A DNA stretch of 64,000 bases, taken from contig NZ_LMGI01000001.1 of the NCBI RefSeq assembly GCF_001427105.1, positions 62,001-126,000 on the forward strand. The letters run 5' to 3'. The notes under the pieces were generated by a model. That model ran no database searches. It saw only the letters and a list, made by a program, of their open reading frames with translations, and had not been told where the DNA came from. This DNA comes from Sphingopyxis sp. Root154. Its GTDB lineage: Bacteria > Pseudomonadota > Alphaproteobacteria > Sphingomonadales > Sphingomonadaceae. Position numbers and translations under genes: made by a program. Of the stretch, positions 9,166 to 20,111 are shown piece after piece; positions within the stretch are counted from its first letter, which is position 1, and every line of letters starts with the position of its first letter.

Positions 9166-9987
9166 ATGCCCGTGCTGACTCGCCTCGAAACCATTGTGGT
9201 CGAAAAGCCTTGGGGACGCACCGACATCCCCTCAGATTTTGGCGATTTCGGCGGTCGCCGTATCGGTGAGATATGGTTTGCGCATCCCGGCGGCGCGGAT
9301 GCGCCGATCATGGTTAAATTCCTCTTCACGTCTGAACGACTGTCAATCCAGGTCCACCCCGACGATGCCGCCGCGCAGGCGGCGGGCTATCCGCGCGGCA
9401 AGGAAGAGTGCTGGCTGGTGCTTGACGCGGAGCCTGACGCCGAACTCGGCGTGGGCCTGACTGCTCCGACGACGGGCGAGGCGCTGCGCAACGCCGCACT
9501 CGACGGTTCGATCGTCGATATGATCGACTGGCGCGCCGCAAGCGCCGACGACTTCGTTTACAATCAGGCCGGCACGATACACGCGATCGGCGCAGGGCTG
9601 ACCATCGTCGAGGTGCAGCAAAATGTCGACTGTACCTATCGGCTCTATGATTATGGGCGCCCGCGCGAACTTCACCTCGAAGCTGGGCTCGCCGTATCGG
9701 AAACGGCGCCGCGCCCCGATCCGCGCGACGGGCGTATCGCGGCGAACGACAACCGCCTGCTCGTCAACGGGCCGCATTTCCGCCTGCTCCACCTGTCGGG
9801 ATCCGACGCCGCGGGACTGTTGCCGCAGCATGACGCCGACTTCACCTTCACCCCTCTGTCGCAGGGATGCAGCATATCAGGCGAAGAGGTGAAACTCGGC
9901 GAATGCGTCGCGACCGACCGCGCCGACCGCATTGCGCTTGCCCCGGGGGCACGTGCGCTGCTGTGCTGGCCTGCCTACACCCCCTGA
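9166..9987 (+). CDS. manA: Class I mannose-6-phosphate isomerase
   Basis: The enzyme interconverts fructose-6-phosphate and mannose-6-phosphate, feeding GDP-mannose synthesis with the adjacent manC. The 273-residue protein is a short type I isomerase. Zinc-site features are visible as SIQVHPDD near residue 65 and the conserved GTIHAIGAG near 140, with KPWG near the N-terminus and KEECWLVLDAEPDAELGVGL. The helical insertion of the long enterobacterial enzymes is absent. It ends 15 bases before manC, so the two likely form one transcript supplying sugar nucleotides to the exopolysaccharide locus. Confidence 0.9.
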   Translation: MPVLTRLETIVVEKPWGRTDIPSDFGDFGGRRIGEIWFAHPGGADAPIMVKFLFTSERLSIQVHPDDAAAQAAGYPRGKEECWLVLDAEPDAELGVGLTAPTTGEALRNAALDGSIVDMIDWRAASADDFVYNQAGTIHAIGAGLTIVEVQQNVDCTYRLYDYGRPRELHLEAGLAVSETAPRPDPRDGRIAANDNRLLVNGPHFRLLHLSGSDAAGLLPQHDADFTFTPLSQGCSISGEEVKLGECVATDRADRIALAPGARALLCWPAYTP

Positions 9988-10002
9988 AAATCGAGACAAC
10001 AG

Positions 10003-11070
10003 ATGATCATCCCAGTCATATTATCGGGGGGTTCGGGTACGCGGCTCTGGCCCGTTTCGACCAATAGCGCACCGAAACAGTTCCAGCCGCTGACGGGTAA
10101 GGGCAGCATGTTCCTGCAAACGCTAGACCGCGCGGTCGACCGGAGCCGCTTCGCCGCGCCGATGATCGTCTGCGGCCCGGCGCACGTCGCGCATGTCGAG
10201 GCAGATCTGTTGGCGGCGGGTGTCACCGACGCACGCATCGTCGTCGAGCCTGCCGCGCGCAACACCGCCCCCGCGATCGCGCTTGCCGCGTGCGCTGCGC
10301 TTGCCGAAGATCCCGACGCGACGATCCTCGTCATGCCCGCCGATCATGTCATGACCGACGTACCCGCATTCCTGCGCGCCATCGAGGCCGCGATGCCGGC
10401 CGTCGAGGCGGGCGCGCTCGCAACCTTCGGCATTGCGCCATCGCATCCCGAAACCGGCTATGGCTACATCGCCGCCGGTGTTCCGCTCGCCGCGACACCG
10501 GGTATCTACGAGGTCCGGCGCTTTGTCGAAAAGCCCCCACGCGACAGGGCAGAGGCGATGCTTGCCGAGGGCGGCCACTATTGGAATGCCGGTATCTTTC
10601 TGATGCGTTCCGACCGCTTCCTGGCCGAACTCGAAAGGCAGCAGCCCGCGATCGCGGCGTCCTGCTCGGCAGCGATGGCGAAGATGCGGCAGGACGGCGC
10701 CCGCGTCCATCCCGCATCCGATGCCTTTCTTTCCAGCCCGTCGGATTCGATCGACTATGCGGTGATGGAGGGCGCCGAACAGGTGGTCGTCGCCCCGGTC
10801 GATCCCGGCTGGTCCGACGTCGGCGGCTGGGCGGCACTGCACGAGCTGGGCGAAAAGGATGAAAGCGGCAATGTTCGCATCGGTGACGTCATCGCGATCG
10901 ACGCCGAGAATAATTACCTCCGCGCATGCGAAGGAAAGCGCGTGGCCGTCGTCGGCGTTTCCGACATCATTGTCGTCATGCACGGCGACGATATCCTGAT
11001 CATTCCGCGCGACCGCTCGCAGGAGGTCAAGGCGATCGTCGAATATCTGGCGGCCAACCCATCGCGCTAA
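10003..11070 (+). CDS. manC: Mannose-1-phosphate guanylyltransferase
   Basis: The enzyme makes GDP-mannose from GTP and mannose-1-phosphate. The nucleotidyl-transferase signature is complete at the N-terminus: LSGGSGTRLWPVSTNSAPKQ. Further motifs are VMPADHV, ETGYGYI, FVEKP and YWNAGIFLM. At 355 residues it has the catalytic domain and the left-handed beta-helix tail. It lacks the C-terminal type II isomerase domain found in bifunctional enzymes, which fits the separate manA gene just upstream. The ATG follows manA by 15 bases. Confidence 0.94.
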   Translation: MIIPVILSGGSGTRLWPVSTNSAPKQFQPLTGKGSMFLQTLDRAVDRSRFAAPMIVCGPAHVAHVEADLLAAGVTDARIVVEPAARNTAPAIALAACAALAEDPDATILVMPADHVMTDVPAFLRAIEAAMPAVEAGALATFGIAPSHPETGYGYIAAGVPLAATPGIYEVRRFVEKPPRDRAEAMLAEGGHYWNAGIFLMRSDRFLAELERQQPAIAASCSAAMAKMRQDGARVHPASDAFLSSPSDSIDYAVMEGAEQVVVAPVDPGWSDVGGWAALHELGEKDESGNVRIGDVIAIDAENNYLRACEGKRVAVVGVSDIIVVMHGDDILIIPRDRSQEVKAIVEYLAANPSR

Positions 11071-11127
11071 AAGGCGCGGCCGCCCCTCCCCTTGCAGCGC
11101 GCGAGCCCATCGCCCATATCCTGCGGC

Positions 11128-11694
11128 ATGACCAATCCCCACGCGCAAAGCGCCGCGCCCTGGCACGGAACCACCATCCTCTCCGCCCGCAGCGCCGACA
11201 AGGTCGTCATCATCGGCGACGGTCAGGTGTCGATGGGCCAGACGGTGATGAAGCCCAACGCCCGCAAGGTGCGCCGCCTCCACGACGGGAGCGTGATCGG
11301 GGGCTTTGCCGGCGCAACCGCAGACGCCTTCACGCTGTTCGAACGCCTCGAAGCGAAGCTCGAGCGGCACAACGGCCAGTTGCTCCGCGCCGCGGTCGAG
11401 CTCGCCAAGGACTGGCGCACCGACAAATATCTGCGCAACCTTGAGGCCATGATGATCGTCGCCGACAAGGAGGTCACGCTCGTGATCACCGGCAATGGCG
11501 ATGTGCTCGAACCGTTGGGCGGGGTCGCCGCGATTGGGTCGGGCGGCAATTTCGCGCTCTCGGCGGCCCGTGCGCTCGTCGACTATGAGAAGGATCCCGC
11601 GGTGCTCGTTCGCAAGGCGATGGAAGTCGCCGCCGACATCTGCGTCTACACCAACGACCAGTTCACCCAAGAAATCATCGAAATTCAGGCATAA
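11128..11694 (+). CDS. hslV: ATP-dependent protease proteolytic subunit HslV
   Basis: HslV forms the two-hexamer proteolytic core of the HslVU protease in the cytosol. I start at ATG 11128 ([14 protein letters not shown]), giving 188 residues. A short propeptide precedes the catalytic Thr15 in [10 protein letters not shown], so autocleavage after Gly14 would expose the N-terminal threonine. Conserved family segments follow, such as [33 protein letters not shown] and [19 protein letters not shown]. The gene lies 57 bases after manC and 4 bases before hslU, its ATPase partner. Confidence 0.96.
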   Translation: MTNPHAQSAAPWHGTTILSARSADKVVIIGDGQVSMGQTVMKPNARKVRRLHDGSVIGGFAGATADAFTLFERLEAKLERHNGQLLRAAVELAKDWRTDKYLRNLEAMMIVADKEVTLVITGNGDVLEPLGGVAAIGSGGNFALSAARALVDYEKDPAVLVRKAMEVAADICVYTNDQFTQEIIEIQA

Positions 11695-11698
11695 TCAC

Positions 11699-13000
11699 AT
11701 GAACAAGGATTTGACTCCCAAGGCGATCGTCGCTGCGCTCGATACGCACATCATCGGGCAGGACGCCGCCAAGCGCGCCGTCGCCGTCGCGCTGCGCAAT
11801 CGCTGGCGCCGCCAGCAGCTGTCCCCCGATCTCCGCGACGAGGTGAGCCCCAAGAACATCCTGATGATCGGGCCCACGGGATGCGGCAAGACCGAGATTT
11901 CACGCCGGCTGGCAAAGCTCGCCGATGCGCCGTTCATCAAGGTAGAGGCGACCAAATTCACCGAGGTCGGCTATGTCGGCCGCGACGTCGAGCAGATCGC
12001 GCGCGACCTTGTAGAGGAAGCGGTGCGGCTCGAGAAGGAGCGCCGCCGCGAGTCGGTGCGCGCGGCCGCCGAAGAGGCCGCAATGGAGCGCTTGCTCGAT
12101 GCGCTGACCGGCAAGGGCGCAAGCGAGGCGACGCGCCAGAGTTTTCGCCAGCGCATCCGCGAAGGCCATCTTGACGAGAGCGAAGTCGAAATCGAGGTCG
12201 CCGACGCCCAGGGGATGCCGTTCGAACTGCCCGGTCAGCCGGGGCAGATGAGCATGATTAACCTGTCGGACATGCTCGGCAAGGCGATGGGCGGCCTGCC
12301 CAAGAAGCGTCGCAAACTGAAGGTCATCGAGGCAGCGACGCGCCTCATCGAAGAAGAGCAGGATAAGCGCCTCGACCAGGACGATGTCGCGCGGATTGCG
12401 CTCGCCGATGCGGAAGCGAACGGCATCGTCTTCCTCGACGAAATCGACAAGATCGCGGTCAGCGACGTGCGCGGAGGTTCGGTGAGCCGTGAAGGCGTCC
12501 AGCGAGACCTGCTGCCGCTGATCGAGGGCACCACCGTCGCGACCAAATATGGCCCGATGAAGACCGACCATATCCTCTTCATCGCCTCGGGCGCCTTTCA
12601 TGTCGCCAAGCCGAGCGACCTGCTGCCCGAACTCCAGGGCCGCCTGCCGATCCGCGTCGAACTCGGCGCGCTGACCGAGGAGGATTTCGTGCGGATCCTC
12701 AGCGAAACGAAGGCCGGCCTGCCCGAACAATATGTGGCGTTGCTCGGTACCGAAGGCGTGACGCTGAACTTTACGGACGATGCCATCGCGCGCGTCGCGA
12801 AGCTTGCGGCCGAGGTCAACGAGAAGGTCGAGAATATCGGCGCGCGCCGCCTGCAGACGATCATGGAGCGGCTGGTCGAAGAAATCAGCTTCACCGCCGA
12901 GGACGTTGGCGGCACGACGCTCGAGATCGATGCCGCCTATGTCGAGCGTCAGCTTGCGGAGATCGTCGGCGACACCGACCTCAGCAAATATGTGCTCTGA
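11699..13000 (+). CDS. hslU: ATP-dependent protease ATPase subunit HslU
   Basis: HslU is the AAA+ unfoldase that feeds substrates to HslV. I start at ATG 11699 ([20 protein letters not shown]), giving 433 residues; the upstream extension of the frame overprints hslV. Walker A is [15 protein letters not shown] near residue 60. The I-domain region follows with [16 protein letters not shown]. Walker B is [12 protein letters not shown] near 245, and sensor motifs [12 protein letters not shown] and [12 protein letters not shown] follow. The C-terminus SKYVL is the conserved tail that docks into HslV. The 4-base gap to hslV indicates coupled expression. Confidence 0.97.
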   Translation: MNKDLTPKAIVAALDTHIIGQDAAKRAVAVALRNRWRRQQLSPDLRDEVSPKNILMIGPTGCGKTEISRRLAKLADAPFIKVEATKFTEVGYVGRDVEQIARDLVEEAVRLEKERRRESVRAAAEEAAMERLLDALTGKGASEATRQSFRQRIREGHLDESEVEIEVADAQGMPFELPGQPGQMSMINLSDMLGKAMGGLPKKRRKLKVIEAATRLIEEEQDKRLDQDDVARIALADAEANGIVFLDEIDKIAVSDVRGGSVSREGVQRDLLPLIEGTTVATKYGPMKTDHILFIASGAFHVAKPSDLLPELQGRLPIRVELGALTEEDFVRILSETKAGLPEQYVALLGTEGVTLNFTDDAIARVAKLAAEVNEKVENIGARRLQTIMERLVEEISFTAEDVGGTTLEIDAAYVERQLAEIVGDTDLSKYVL

Positions 13001-13144
13001 CGTGCTGTTTTTCGGACGGAACTAGATCGTCTTTCTTTTCAGCCGGTCGATTGCCGAACTTCATTTGACTTTGCCGCGCGGTCAATGCGATGACTGCGCG
13101 GCACGATCGACATGGGTTGCGGACGATCGGCACCGGAGACAGCA

Positions 13145-13999
13145 ATGGCAGAAGAAGAGGTCGCCACCCAAGGCGAACTGGCGATTACGCGCACGGGTGA
13201 TCGGCTGCGCCTTGCGCGCGAAGCGGCAGGGCTCTCGCTCGCCGATGTCGCAACGCGGACGCGCATCACCCAGCGTCACTTGACGGCGATCGAAAAGTCC
13301 GATTTCTCGGAACTTCCGGGCCGTACTTATGTCACCGGCTTCGCGCGCGCCTACGCCCGCGCCGTCGACCTTCCCGAGGCCGAGATCGGTGCCGCAATTC
13401 GCCACGAACTCGAAGAAGACGCCTATGGCTCGCGCCCCCTGTACGAAGCCTATGAACCGACTGATCCGGCGCGGCTGCCCACCGCGCGGCTGACCTGGAC
13501 ACTCGTCATCGTCACGCTGCTGCTCGCGTCGGCGTACGGCGTCTGGCGCTTCCTGTCGGTCGAGCCCGACGAGGCGTTGATTGCCGCGCAGAATCGCGCT
13601 GCCGACGCATCGGAGGCGCCGCAGAGCGATGCCGCTGCTACCCCGGCGACCAGGGCCGCAACCGGGCAGTCCGCCGTCGCGGCAAATGCTCCGGTCGTGC
13701 TGACGGGGGTTTCTGAAGTCTGGATCGGCTTCGACGACGCGCAAGGCAAGACCGAGAATTGGCGCACGCTCGACGCCGGCGAAACCTATCAAGTTCCGCC
13801 GGACTATATTGAAAAGTTCACGCTGCGTACGAGCATCCCGCAGGCGCTCAAGGTCACCGTCGGTGGCCGCGACATCGGCCCGATCGGCCCCGCCGACACG
13901 CTGGTCAAGAATGTCTCGCTCAAGCCCTCCGATCTGGTCGCGCGCGCCGAAGGCAATGGCACCGCGGCACCTGCGGCGGGACCACGCCCCAAGGGCTGA
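13145..13999 (+). CDS. RodZ-like HTH and DUF4115 membrane protein
   Basis: The 284-residue protein has an N-terminal XRE-type helix-turn-helix of the RodZ kind (residues about 15-85, RLRLAREAAGLSLADVATRT and LTAIEKSDFSELPGRTYVTG). A basic linker and a single membrane helix near 120-140 (TLVIVTLLLASAYGVW) follow, then a periplasmic Ala/Thr-rich linker and a DUF4115 beta domain (VWIGFDDAQGKTENWRTLDAG). RodZ proteins link MreB to the cell-wall elongation machinery; the sphingomonad version probably has the same role, though that is inferred. The ATG at 13145 has GGAG seven bases upstream; an ATG 33 bases earlier is less likely. Confidence 0.88.
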   Translation: MAEEEVATQGELAITRTGDRLRLAREAAGLSLADVATRTRITQRHLTAIEKSDFSELPGRTYVTGFARAYARAVDLPEAEIGAAIRHELEEDAYGSRPLYEAYEPTDPARLPTARLTWTLVIVTLLLASAYGVWRFLSVEPDEALIAAQNRAADASEAPQSDAAATPATRAATGQSAVAANAPVVLTGVSEVWIGFDDAQGKTENWRTLDAGETYQVPPDYIEKFTLRTSIPQALKVTVGGRDIGPIGPADTLVKNVSLKPSDLVARAEGNGTAAPAAGPRPKG

Positions 14000-14113
14000 A
14001 CCGCCGATCATTCGGGCCGGCTCGAGCGGCAGTGCACCGAAATGGGTTTGCGCTGCCGTGCTTTGCCGCGTTATGAGCGACGAAATGGTTAATTAGTGGG
14101 AACCTAACGGCAG

Positions 14114-15061
14114 ATGATGATGCGTCAGATCACTTTCCTGGGGGCGGCAACGATCGCACTCGCCGCGACGATGCCAGCGGCAGCGCAGGACAACACGGTC
14201 GTCAAGCGGGTCGAACGGCTCGAAAAGGAAATGCGCGCCGTCCAGCGGTCGGTCTTTCCCGGCGGTAGCCCGACCTTCTTCGAGGGCGAGATCGCTCCCG
14301 ACAACACACCCGGCGAGCGCGCCCGCACAAATGCCCCTGTAATCGACCTGACCGCGCGCGTCGATGCGCTCGAATCGCAGCTGCAGGCCCTGACCGGCCA
14401 GACCGAACAAAATGCCTTCCAGCTCCGTGAACTCGAGAAGCAGTTCACCGCGTACAAGGCCGAAATGGACAAGCGCTTCGCCGACCCCGCAGTGGAAGCC
14501 GCGCCCACCCCGACGCCCGCCAGCCTCGCCCCGACGGTGAAGCCGCCGGCAGCGGCGACCACGGTCGCGGCCACCCCGATGAAGAAGCCCGCCGACAAAC
14601 CCGCGGCAAAGCCCGCGACCACCGACGCCGCGCGGCTCGCGCTCGTCAAGAAGGTTGAGGTCCCGGCCAGCGGCAACGAAACCAAGGACGCGTACGACTA
14701 TGGCTATCGCCTGTGGGAAGCGAAGCTCTATCCCGAAGCGCAGGCGCAGCTGAAGACCGTCGTCACCAAATGGCCCAAGAGCAGCCAGGCGAGCTTTGCG
14801 CAGAATTTGCTCGGCCGCTCCTATCTCGACGAAGGCAAGCCCAGCCTTGCCGCGGTCGCCTTTTACAATAATTACAAGGATCGCCCGAGCGGCGCACGCG
14901 CGCCGCACAGCCTGATGTACATGGGCGTCGCGCTCGACAAGCTCGGCCGCAAGGCCGACGCGTGCAAGGCGTTCCGCGAACTCGACGAAGTCTATGGCGA
15001 CAAGGCGCCGCAGGATGTCCGGACCGATGCTGCCGCCGCAAAAACAAAAGCAGGTTGCTGA
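14114..15061 (+). CDS. cpoB: Tol-Pal system protein CpoB/YbgF
   Basis: This 315-residue periplasmic protein works with the Tol-Pal envelope-constriction complex. A signal peptide ends at TMPAAAQ. A short coiled coil follows (VVKRVERLEKEMRAVQRSV) and a second one near residues 75-115 (RVDALESQLQALTG, NAFQLRELEKQF). After an Ala/Pro/Lys-rich linker come C-terminal tetratricopeptide repeats (YDYGYRLWEAKLYPEAQAQL, LGRSYLDEGKPSLAAVAFYN, LMYMGVALDKLGRKADACKA). tol and pal genes are not in the window. The 3' end overlaps the tilS reading frame, so the two genes are probably cotranscribed. Confidence 0.9.
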   Translation: MMMRQITFLGAATIALAATMPAAAQDNTVVKRVERLEKEMRAVQRSVFPGGSPTFFEGEIAPDNTPGERARTNAPVIDLTARVDALESQLQALTGQTEQNAFQLRELEKQFTAYKAEMDKRFADPAVEAAPTPTPASLAPTVKPPAAATTVAATPMKKPADKPAAKPATTDAARLALVKKVEVPASGNETKDAYDYGYRLWEAKLYPEAQAQLKTVVTKWPKSSQASFAQNLLGRSYLDEGKPSLAAVAFYNNYKDRPSGARAPHSLMYMGVALDKLGRKADACKAFRELDEVYGDKAPQDVRTDAAAAKTKAGC

Positions 15062-16019
15062 CCGCGACGCCGCGGACCGGCTCGCCGGCGATCTCGCCGC
15101 GCTCGTCGGGTCCGACTGGCACCGCCTCCACTATGGCGTCGCCGTTTCGGGCGGGCCCGACAGCATGGCGCTGCTCTGGCTGATGGCCTCGCTGCTGCCC
15201 GGACAGGTCTGGGCGGCGACGGTCGACCATGGCCTGCGCAAGGGCTCGGACGATGAGGCGCGCATGGTCGCCGGTTTTTGCGAGCGCGAACATATCCCGC
15301 ATTCGACGCTGCGTCCGCCGACGCCGATCAGGGGATCCCAGCAAGCGGCGGCGCGCACCGAACGCTACCGCCTGCTCGAGCAATGGCGCGAAGCCAAAGC
15401 GCTCAAACATATCGTCACGGCGCACCATGCCGACGATCAGTTGGAGACTATCGTCATGCGGCTCAACCGCAGCAGCGGCGTCGGCGGGCTTGCCGCGATC
15501 CGCGCGCGCAACGGGGCGATCCTGCGCCCGCTCCTGCACTGGCGGCGCAGCGAACTCGTCCATCTGGCGCTCGAAAACGACCTGCCCTTCGTCGACGATC
15601 CGTCGAACAGCGACAATCGCTTCGATCGGGCACGCCTGCGTCATGCCCTTCAGTCGCAGACCGCACTCGACCCTGCCGCCGCGGCGAAATCGGCGGCGTG
15701 GCTCGCCGAAGCCGACGAGGCGCTCGACTGGGCGGTCGAGCGCCTGATCGCTTCCTGGCCCGACGCATCGGACATCGCGGTGATCCGCGACGATGGCTAT
15801 CCGCCCGAGATGTTCCGCCGCATCGTCGCGCAGCGGCTGCGCGCAAACGCACCGCAACTCGTCCTGCGCGGTGCCTCGCTCGACGGCGTGATCGCCGCGA
15901 TGCACGAAGGGCGGCGAGCGATGGTCGGCGCGCTGCTGATCGATGCGGTACGCGGCCTCGAAGGGACGATCTGGCGCATTTCCGCGGCGCCGCGCCGGAA
16001 AGCAGCGAAAAAGGGCTGA
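15027..16019 (+). CDS. tilS: tRNA(Ile)-lysidine synthase
   Basis: TilS adds lysine to C34 of the CAU-anticodon isoleucine tRNA, changing its decoding from AUG to AUA. The PP-loop ATP-binding motif is VAVSGGPDSMALLW. Other family segments are ATVDHGLRKGSDDEA, TAHHADDQLETIVMRLNRSSG and LVHLALENDLPFVDDPSNSD. ATG 15027 gives 330 residues; in-frame ATGs at 15015 and 14994 are also possible. All three lie inside the 3' end of cpoB, so the start is uncertain by up to eleven codons. The small C-terminal region is shorter than in E. coli TilS, as is usual in alphaproteobacteria. Confidence 0.92.
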   Translation: MLPPQKQKQVADRDAADRLAGDLAALVGSDWHRLHYGVAVSGGPDSMALLWLMASLLPGQVWAATVDHGLRKGSDDEARMVAGFCEREHIPHSTLRPPTPIRGSQQAAARTERYRLLEQWREAKALKHIVTAHHADDQLETIVMRLNRSSGVGGLAAIRARNGAILRPLLHWRRSELVHLALENDLPFVDDPSNSDNRFDRARLRHALQSQTALDPAAAAKSAAWLAEADEALDWAVERLIASWPDASDIAVIRDDGYPPEMFRRIVAQRLRANAPQLVLRGASLDGVIAAMHEGRRAMVGALLIDAVRGLEGTIWRISAAPRRKAAKKG

Positions 16020-16099
16020 TTGCCTCATTGTCATTTAACCCGATTATCCTATCTTGTGCGGATAGGAGCGCAGTACCGCGCCGTTGAGGACGAATCCGA

Positions 16100-18043
<1,944 letters not shown>

Positions 18044-18105
18044 GCTTTTCCGCCTAGCCCCTTCGATTCAGGGACTATTCATTGGCTGAGGGCAAGTTGC
18101 GATAT

Positions 18106-18492
18106 ATGACCAAACGGACATATGCACGCCTCTTGCCCGCCCTGCTCGCCGCGCCCTTCCTGTGCGCGATGGCACCTGGCGATATGAGCGTCGCGGCGTT
18201 CCTCGCGCGCGCAACGTCGCTGGAACGCCTCGGCCCGCTGGCGCTCGCGACCCCGCAAGGAAACCAACTCAAGGGCGAAGTCGTCGCCGCAGGCAAGCGC
18301 TATAAGGCACGGATCGATGCCGAGCGCCGCGCCGGTCGCAAGACGACGAGCTGCCCCCCTGAATCGGGGAGCCTGACCCCCGATCAATGGCTGTCCCACC
18401 TCCGCAGCTATCCCGTCTCGGCACGCAAGTCGGTCAGCGTCTATTCGGCATTCGATGCGCTGATGAAGAAACGCTATCCCTGCCCCGCTTGA
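18106..18492 (+). CDS. Small exported protein of unknown function
   Basis: I do not recognise this family. The 128-residue product starts MTKRTYARLLPALLAAPFLC, a signal peptide probably cleaved after the LCAMA segment. The mature region is mostly helical and charged, with KGEVVAAGKRYKARIDAERR. Two cysteines (TTSCPPESG and the C-terminal RYPCPA) could form a disulfide in the periplasm. The frame is open upstream to a TTG at 18082, but the ATG places the signal peptide correctly. It sits between ftsH and another exported protein on the same strand, and coding bias matches neighbouring genes. Confidence 0.7.
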   Translation: MTKRTYARLLPALLAAPFLCAMAPGDMSVAAFLARATSLERLGPLALATPQGNQLKGEVVAAGKRYKARIDAERRAGRKTTSCPPESGSLTPDQWLSHLRSYPVSARKSVSVYSAFDALMKKRYPCPA

Positions 18493-18529
18493 TGCGTCAA
18501 AGGTGCGACCAGGACCAAAGGAGACGGCG

Positions 18530-19015
18530 ATGATCGGCAAAGCGCGGAATGCCCTGACCTTGGTGGCCCTTCTCGCAGTGGGAGCCCAGCCCGCAGCGGC
18601 GCAGGGAACCGGGTCGCTGATCAGCAAGATCGAACTCGAAAAATCGACCCCGTCTTCGGATGGCGAACCGCCGAAAAAGGCCTATGTTGCGCCCGATGTG
18701 GTCGTTCCTGGTGACCGCGTCCGCGTCGCGCACACCTTCGCAAACAACGGCGCCGCCCCGGCGGCAGGGCTTAATCTGGTCAATCCGATCCTCGACGGCC
18801 TGACGTTCGACGACACGGCCGATACGGCGGGCTTCGGCGTTTCGACCGACGGTGGCAAGACGTTCGGCCCCCTCGCGGCGCCGACGGTGCCCGTCGATGG
18901 TGCAGCGCTCCGCCCAGCGACGGCCGCCGATGTGACGCATGTCCGCTGGCTGTGGCCCGACGCGATCGCCCCGGGGCAAAGCCGTTCGGTCGCCTTTTTC
19001 GGCCGGGTTCGGTGA
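18530..19015 (+). CDS. Exported DUF11-like beta protein
   Basis: The 161-residue product has a signal peptide ending near AVGAQPAAAQ. A single beta-rich domain resembles DUF11-type conserved repeat domains: VVVPGDRVRVAHTFANNG, NLVNPILDGLTF, and a closing WLWPDAIAPGQSRSVAFFGRV. Such domains are usually found in surface proteins, but function here is unknown. ATG 18530 is preceded by a strong AAAGGAG at correct spacing, which decides the start. It follows the previous small exported gene by 37 bases and lies 8 bases before the DUF3800 gene, suggesting cotranscription. Confidence 0.72.
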   Translation: MIGKARNALTLVALLAVGAQPAAAQGTGSLISKIELEKSTPSSDGEPPKKAYVAPDVVVPGDRVRVAHTFANNGAAPAAGLNLVNPILDGLTFDDTADTAGFGVSTDGGKTFGPLAAPTVPVDGAALRPATAADVTHVRWLWPDAIAPGQSRSVAFFGRVR

Positions 19016-19023
19016 CCCGCTAA

Positions 19024-19629
19024 ATGACCATTTATTGCGATGAATCGGGCGGTCTCAACACCGGGGCGATGACCTTCTCCGCCGTGATGCTGACACCCAA
19101 GTCCGCGGCCGACATCCACGCGCGCTTTCGCAGCGTGACTGGGCTGCGCGGCGAACTAAAGGGCAGCCGGATCAGCATCGTCGAGCGCGCCTATCTGCTC
19201 GAACTCTTCGATCGCGCCGGCGGCCGCGCTTGGGTGGCCGTCGCCGAACGCGACAAGCTCGCGCAGAATCCCGGCGGCACCCTGCCCAGCGACCTCGCGC
19301 TCTATGGCGCTTTGCTCAACAGTGCGGTCGGCCACTGGCTGTCCGAAACCGGCGGGGTCTGTACCGACGTCGTGATCGACGACGGACGCTATGATCCGAA
19401 GATCCTTTCGCATGTACGCGAAGAGATACAGGCGGGACTCGGCCAATGGGGCCGTGCGTCGCTGGCCGACAGCAAGCGCAGCGACGGGGTCCAGATCGCC
19501 GACGTGATCGCGAACAGCCTGTTCAATATCACGGTCGGTTCACCTCGCGCGCATCGCATCCAGCGGATCATCGAACCCATGCTGGCGTCAAAGGCCATCC
19601 GCATTGCCGAGTTGACCGAGGTCGACTGA
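19024..19629 (+). CDS. DUF3800 domain protein
   Basis: The 201-residue cytosolic protein shows the DUF3800 pattern: an N-terminal acidic strand IYCDESG, a central VVIDDGRYD strand and a C-terminal LADSKRSDGVQIADVIANSL helix. These acidic residues fit the proposed RNase H-like fold of the family. Many DUF3800 genes are mobile or defence-associated, but here the gene sits 8 bases after a core-like exported gene and has normal coding bias, so a resident gene is more likely. The catalytic activity is unproven for the family. Confidence 0.8.
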   Translation: MTIYCDESGGLNTGAMTFSAVMLTPKSAADIHARFRSVTGLRGELKGSRISIVERAYLLELFDRAGGRAWVAVAERDKLAQNPGGTLPSDLALYGALLNSAVGHWLSETGGVCTDVVIDDGRYDPKILSHVREEIQAGLGQWGRASLADSKRSDGVQIADVIANSLFNITVGSPRAHRIQRIIEPMLASKAIRIAELTEVD

Positions 19630-19637
19630 CACAAAAA

Positions 19638-19664
19638 GGGCCGCAGTTTCCTGCGGCCCCCTTG
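19638..19664 (-). terminator. Intrinsic terminator of rpoZ
   Basis: A perfect 9-bp stem (GGGCCGCAG/CTGCGGCCC) closes a four-base TTTC loop. On the minus strand the stem is followed immediately by TTTTTGTGT, so it is a good rho-independent terminator for rpoZ. On the plus strand it may also stop transcripts from the DUF3800 gene, though without a strong T-tract. Confidence 0.85.
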
Positions 19665-19684
19665 GTGATCGGATTATACAGCGC

Positions 19685-20029
19685 TTATTCGAAGTCGCTG
19701 CCACCACCCGCGGGGCTGCGCGGCGGCGCAGCGGCGGTCAGGCGAAGCGCTTCGGCCGAGCGGCTGATCGAGCTGATTTCATCGGGCGTATCGTCATCGT
19801 CAACGACGACCTTCTGCATCGAACCGACCAGCGTTTCCTTAAGGTCCTTCGGACGCACGGTCTGTTCGGCGATCTCGCGCAGCGCGACAACCGGGTTCTT
19901 GTCACGGTCGCGGTCGACGGTCAGCTCCGAACCACCCGAAATCTCGCGCGCGCGATGCGCGGAGAGCAGGACCAGGTCGAAACGGTTGGGAACTTTGTCG
20001 ACGCAATCCTCGACGGTAACGCGGGCCAT
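19685..20029 (-). CDS. rpoZ: RNA polymerase omega subunit
   Basis: Omega helps assemble and stabilise the beta' subunit of RNA polymerase. The 114-residue protein begins [20 protein letters not shown] and contains the conserved [25 protein letters not shown] and [11 protein letters not shown] segments. The C-terminal half is an acidic then Ala/Pro-rich extension, usual in alphaproteobacteria. The gene is divergent from the cardiolipin synthase gene, with an 82-base shared upstream region, and is followed by a strong terminator. Confidence 0.96.
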   Translation of the reverse strand: MARVTVEDCVDKVPNRFDLVLLSAHRAREISGGSELTVDRDRDKNPVVALREIAEQTVRPKDLKETLVGSMQKVVVDDDDTPDEISSISRSAEALRLTAAAPPRSPAGGGSDFE

Positions 20030-20111
20030 ATTGTTTCCTTAGGTATAGGAGAGGCCAGCCCTTTGGAGGGGCGTGGCGGCAAGCGCTGCGCGCTAGCAGC
20101 ACCGCTGCCCG

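Noticed and set aside
10123-11670. 515-residue minus-strand frame opposite manC and hslV
   Set aside because: It crosses two convincing genes and has no family features.
19024-19629. DUF3800 gene as part of a mobile defence island
   Set aside because: Neighbours are core genes, base composition is normal and no other defence gene is present.
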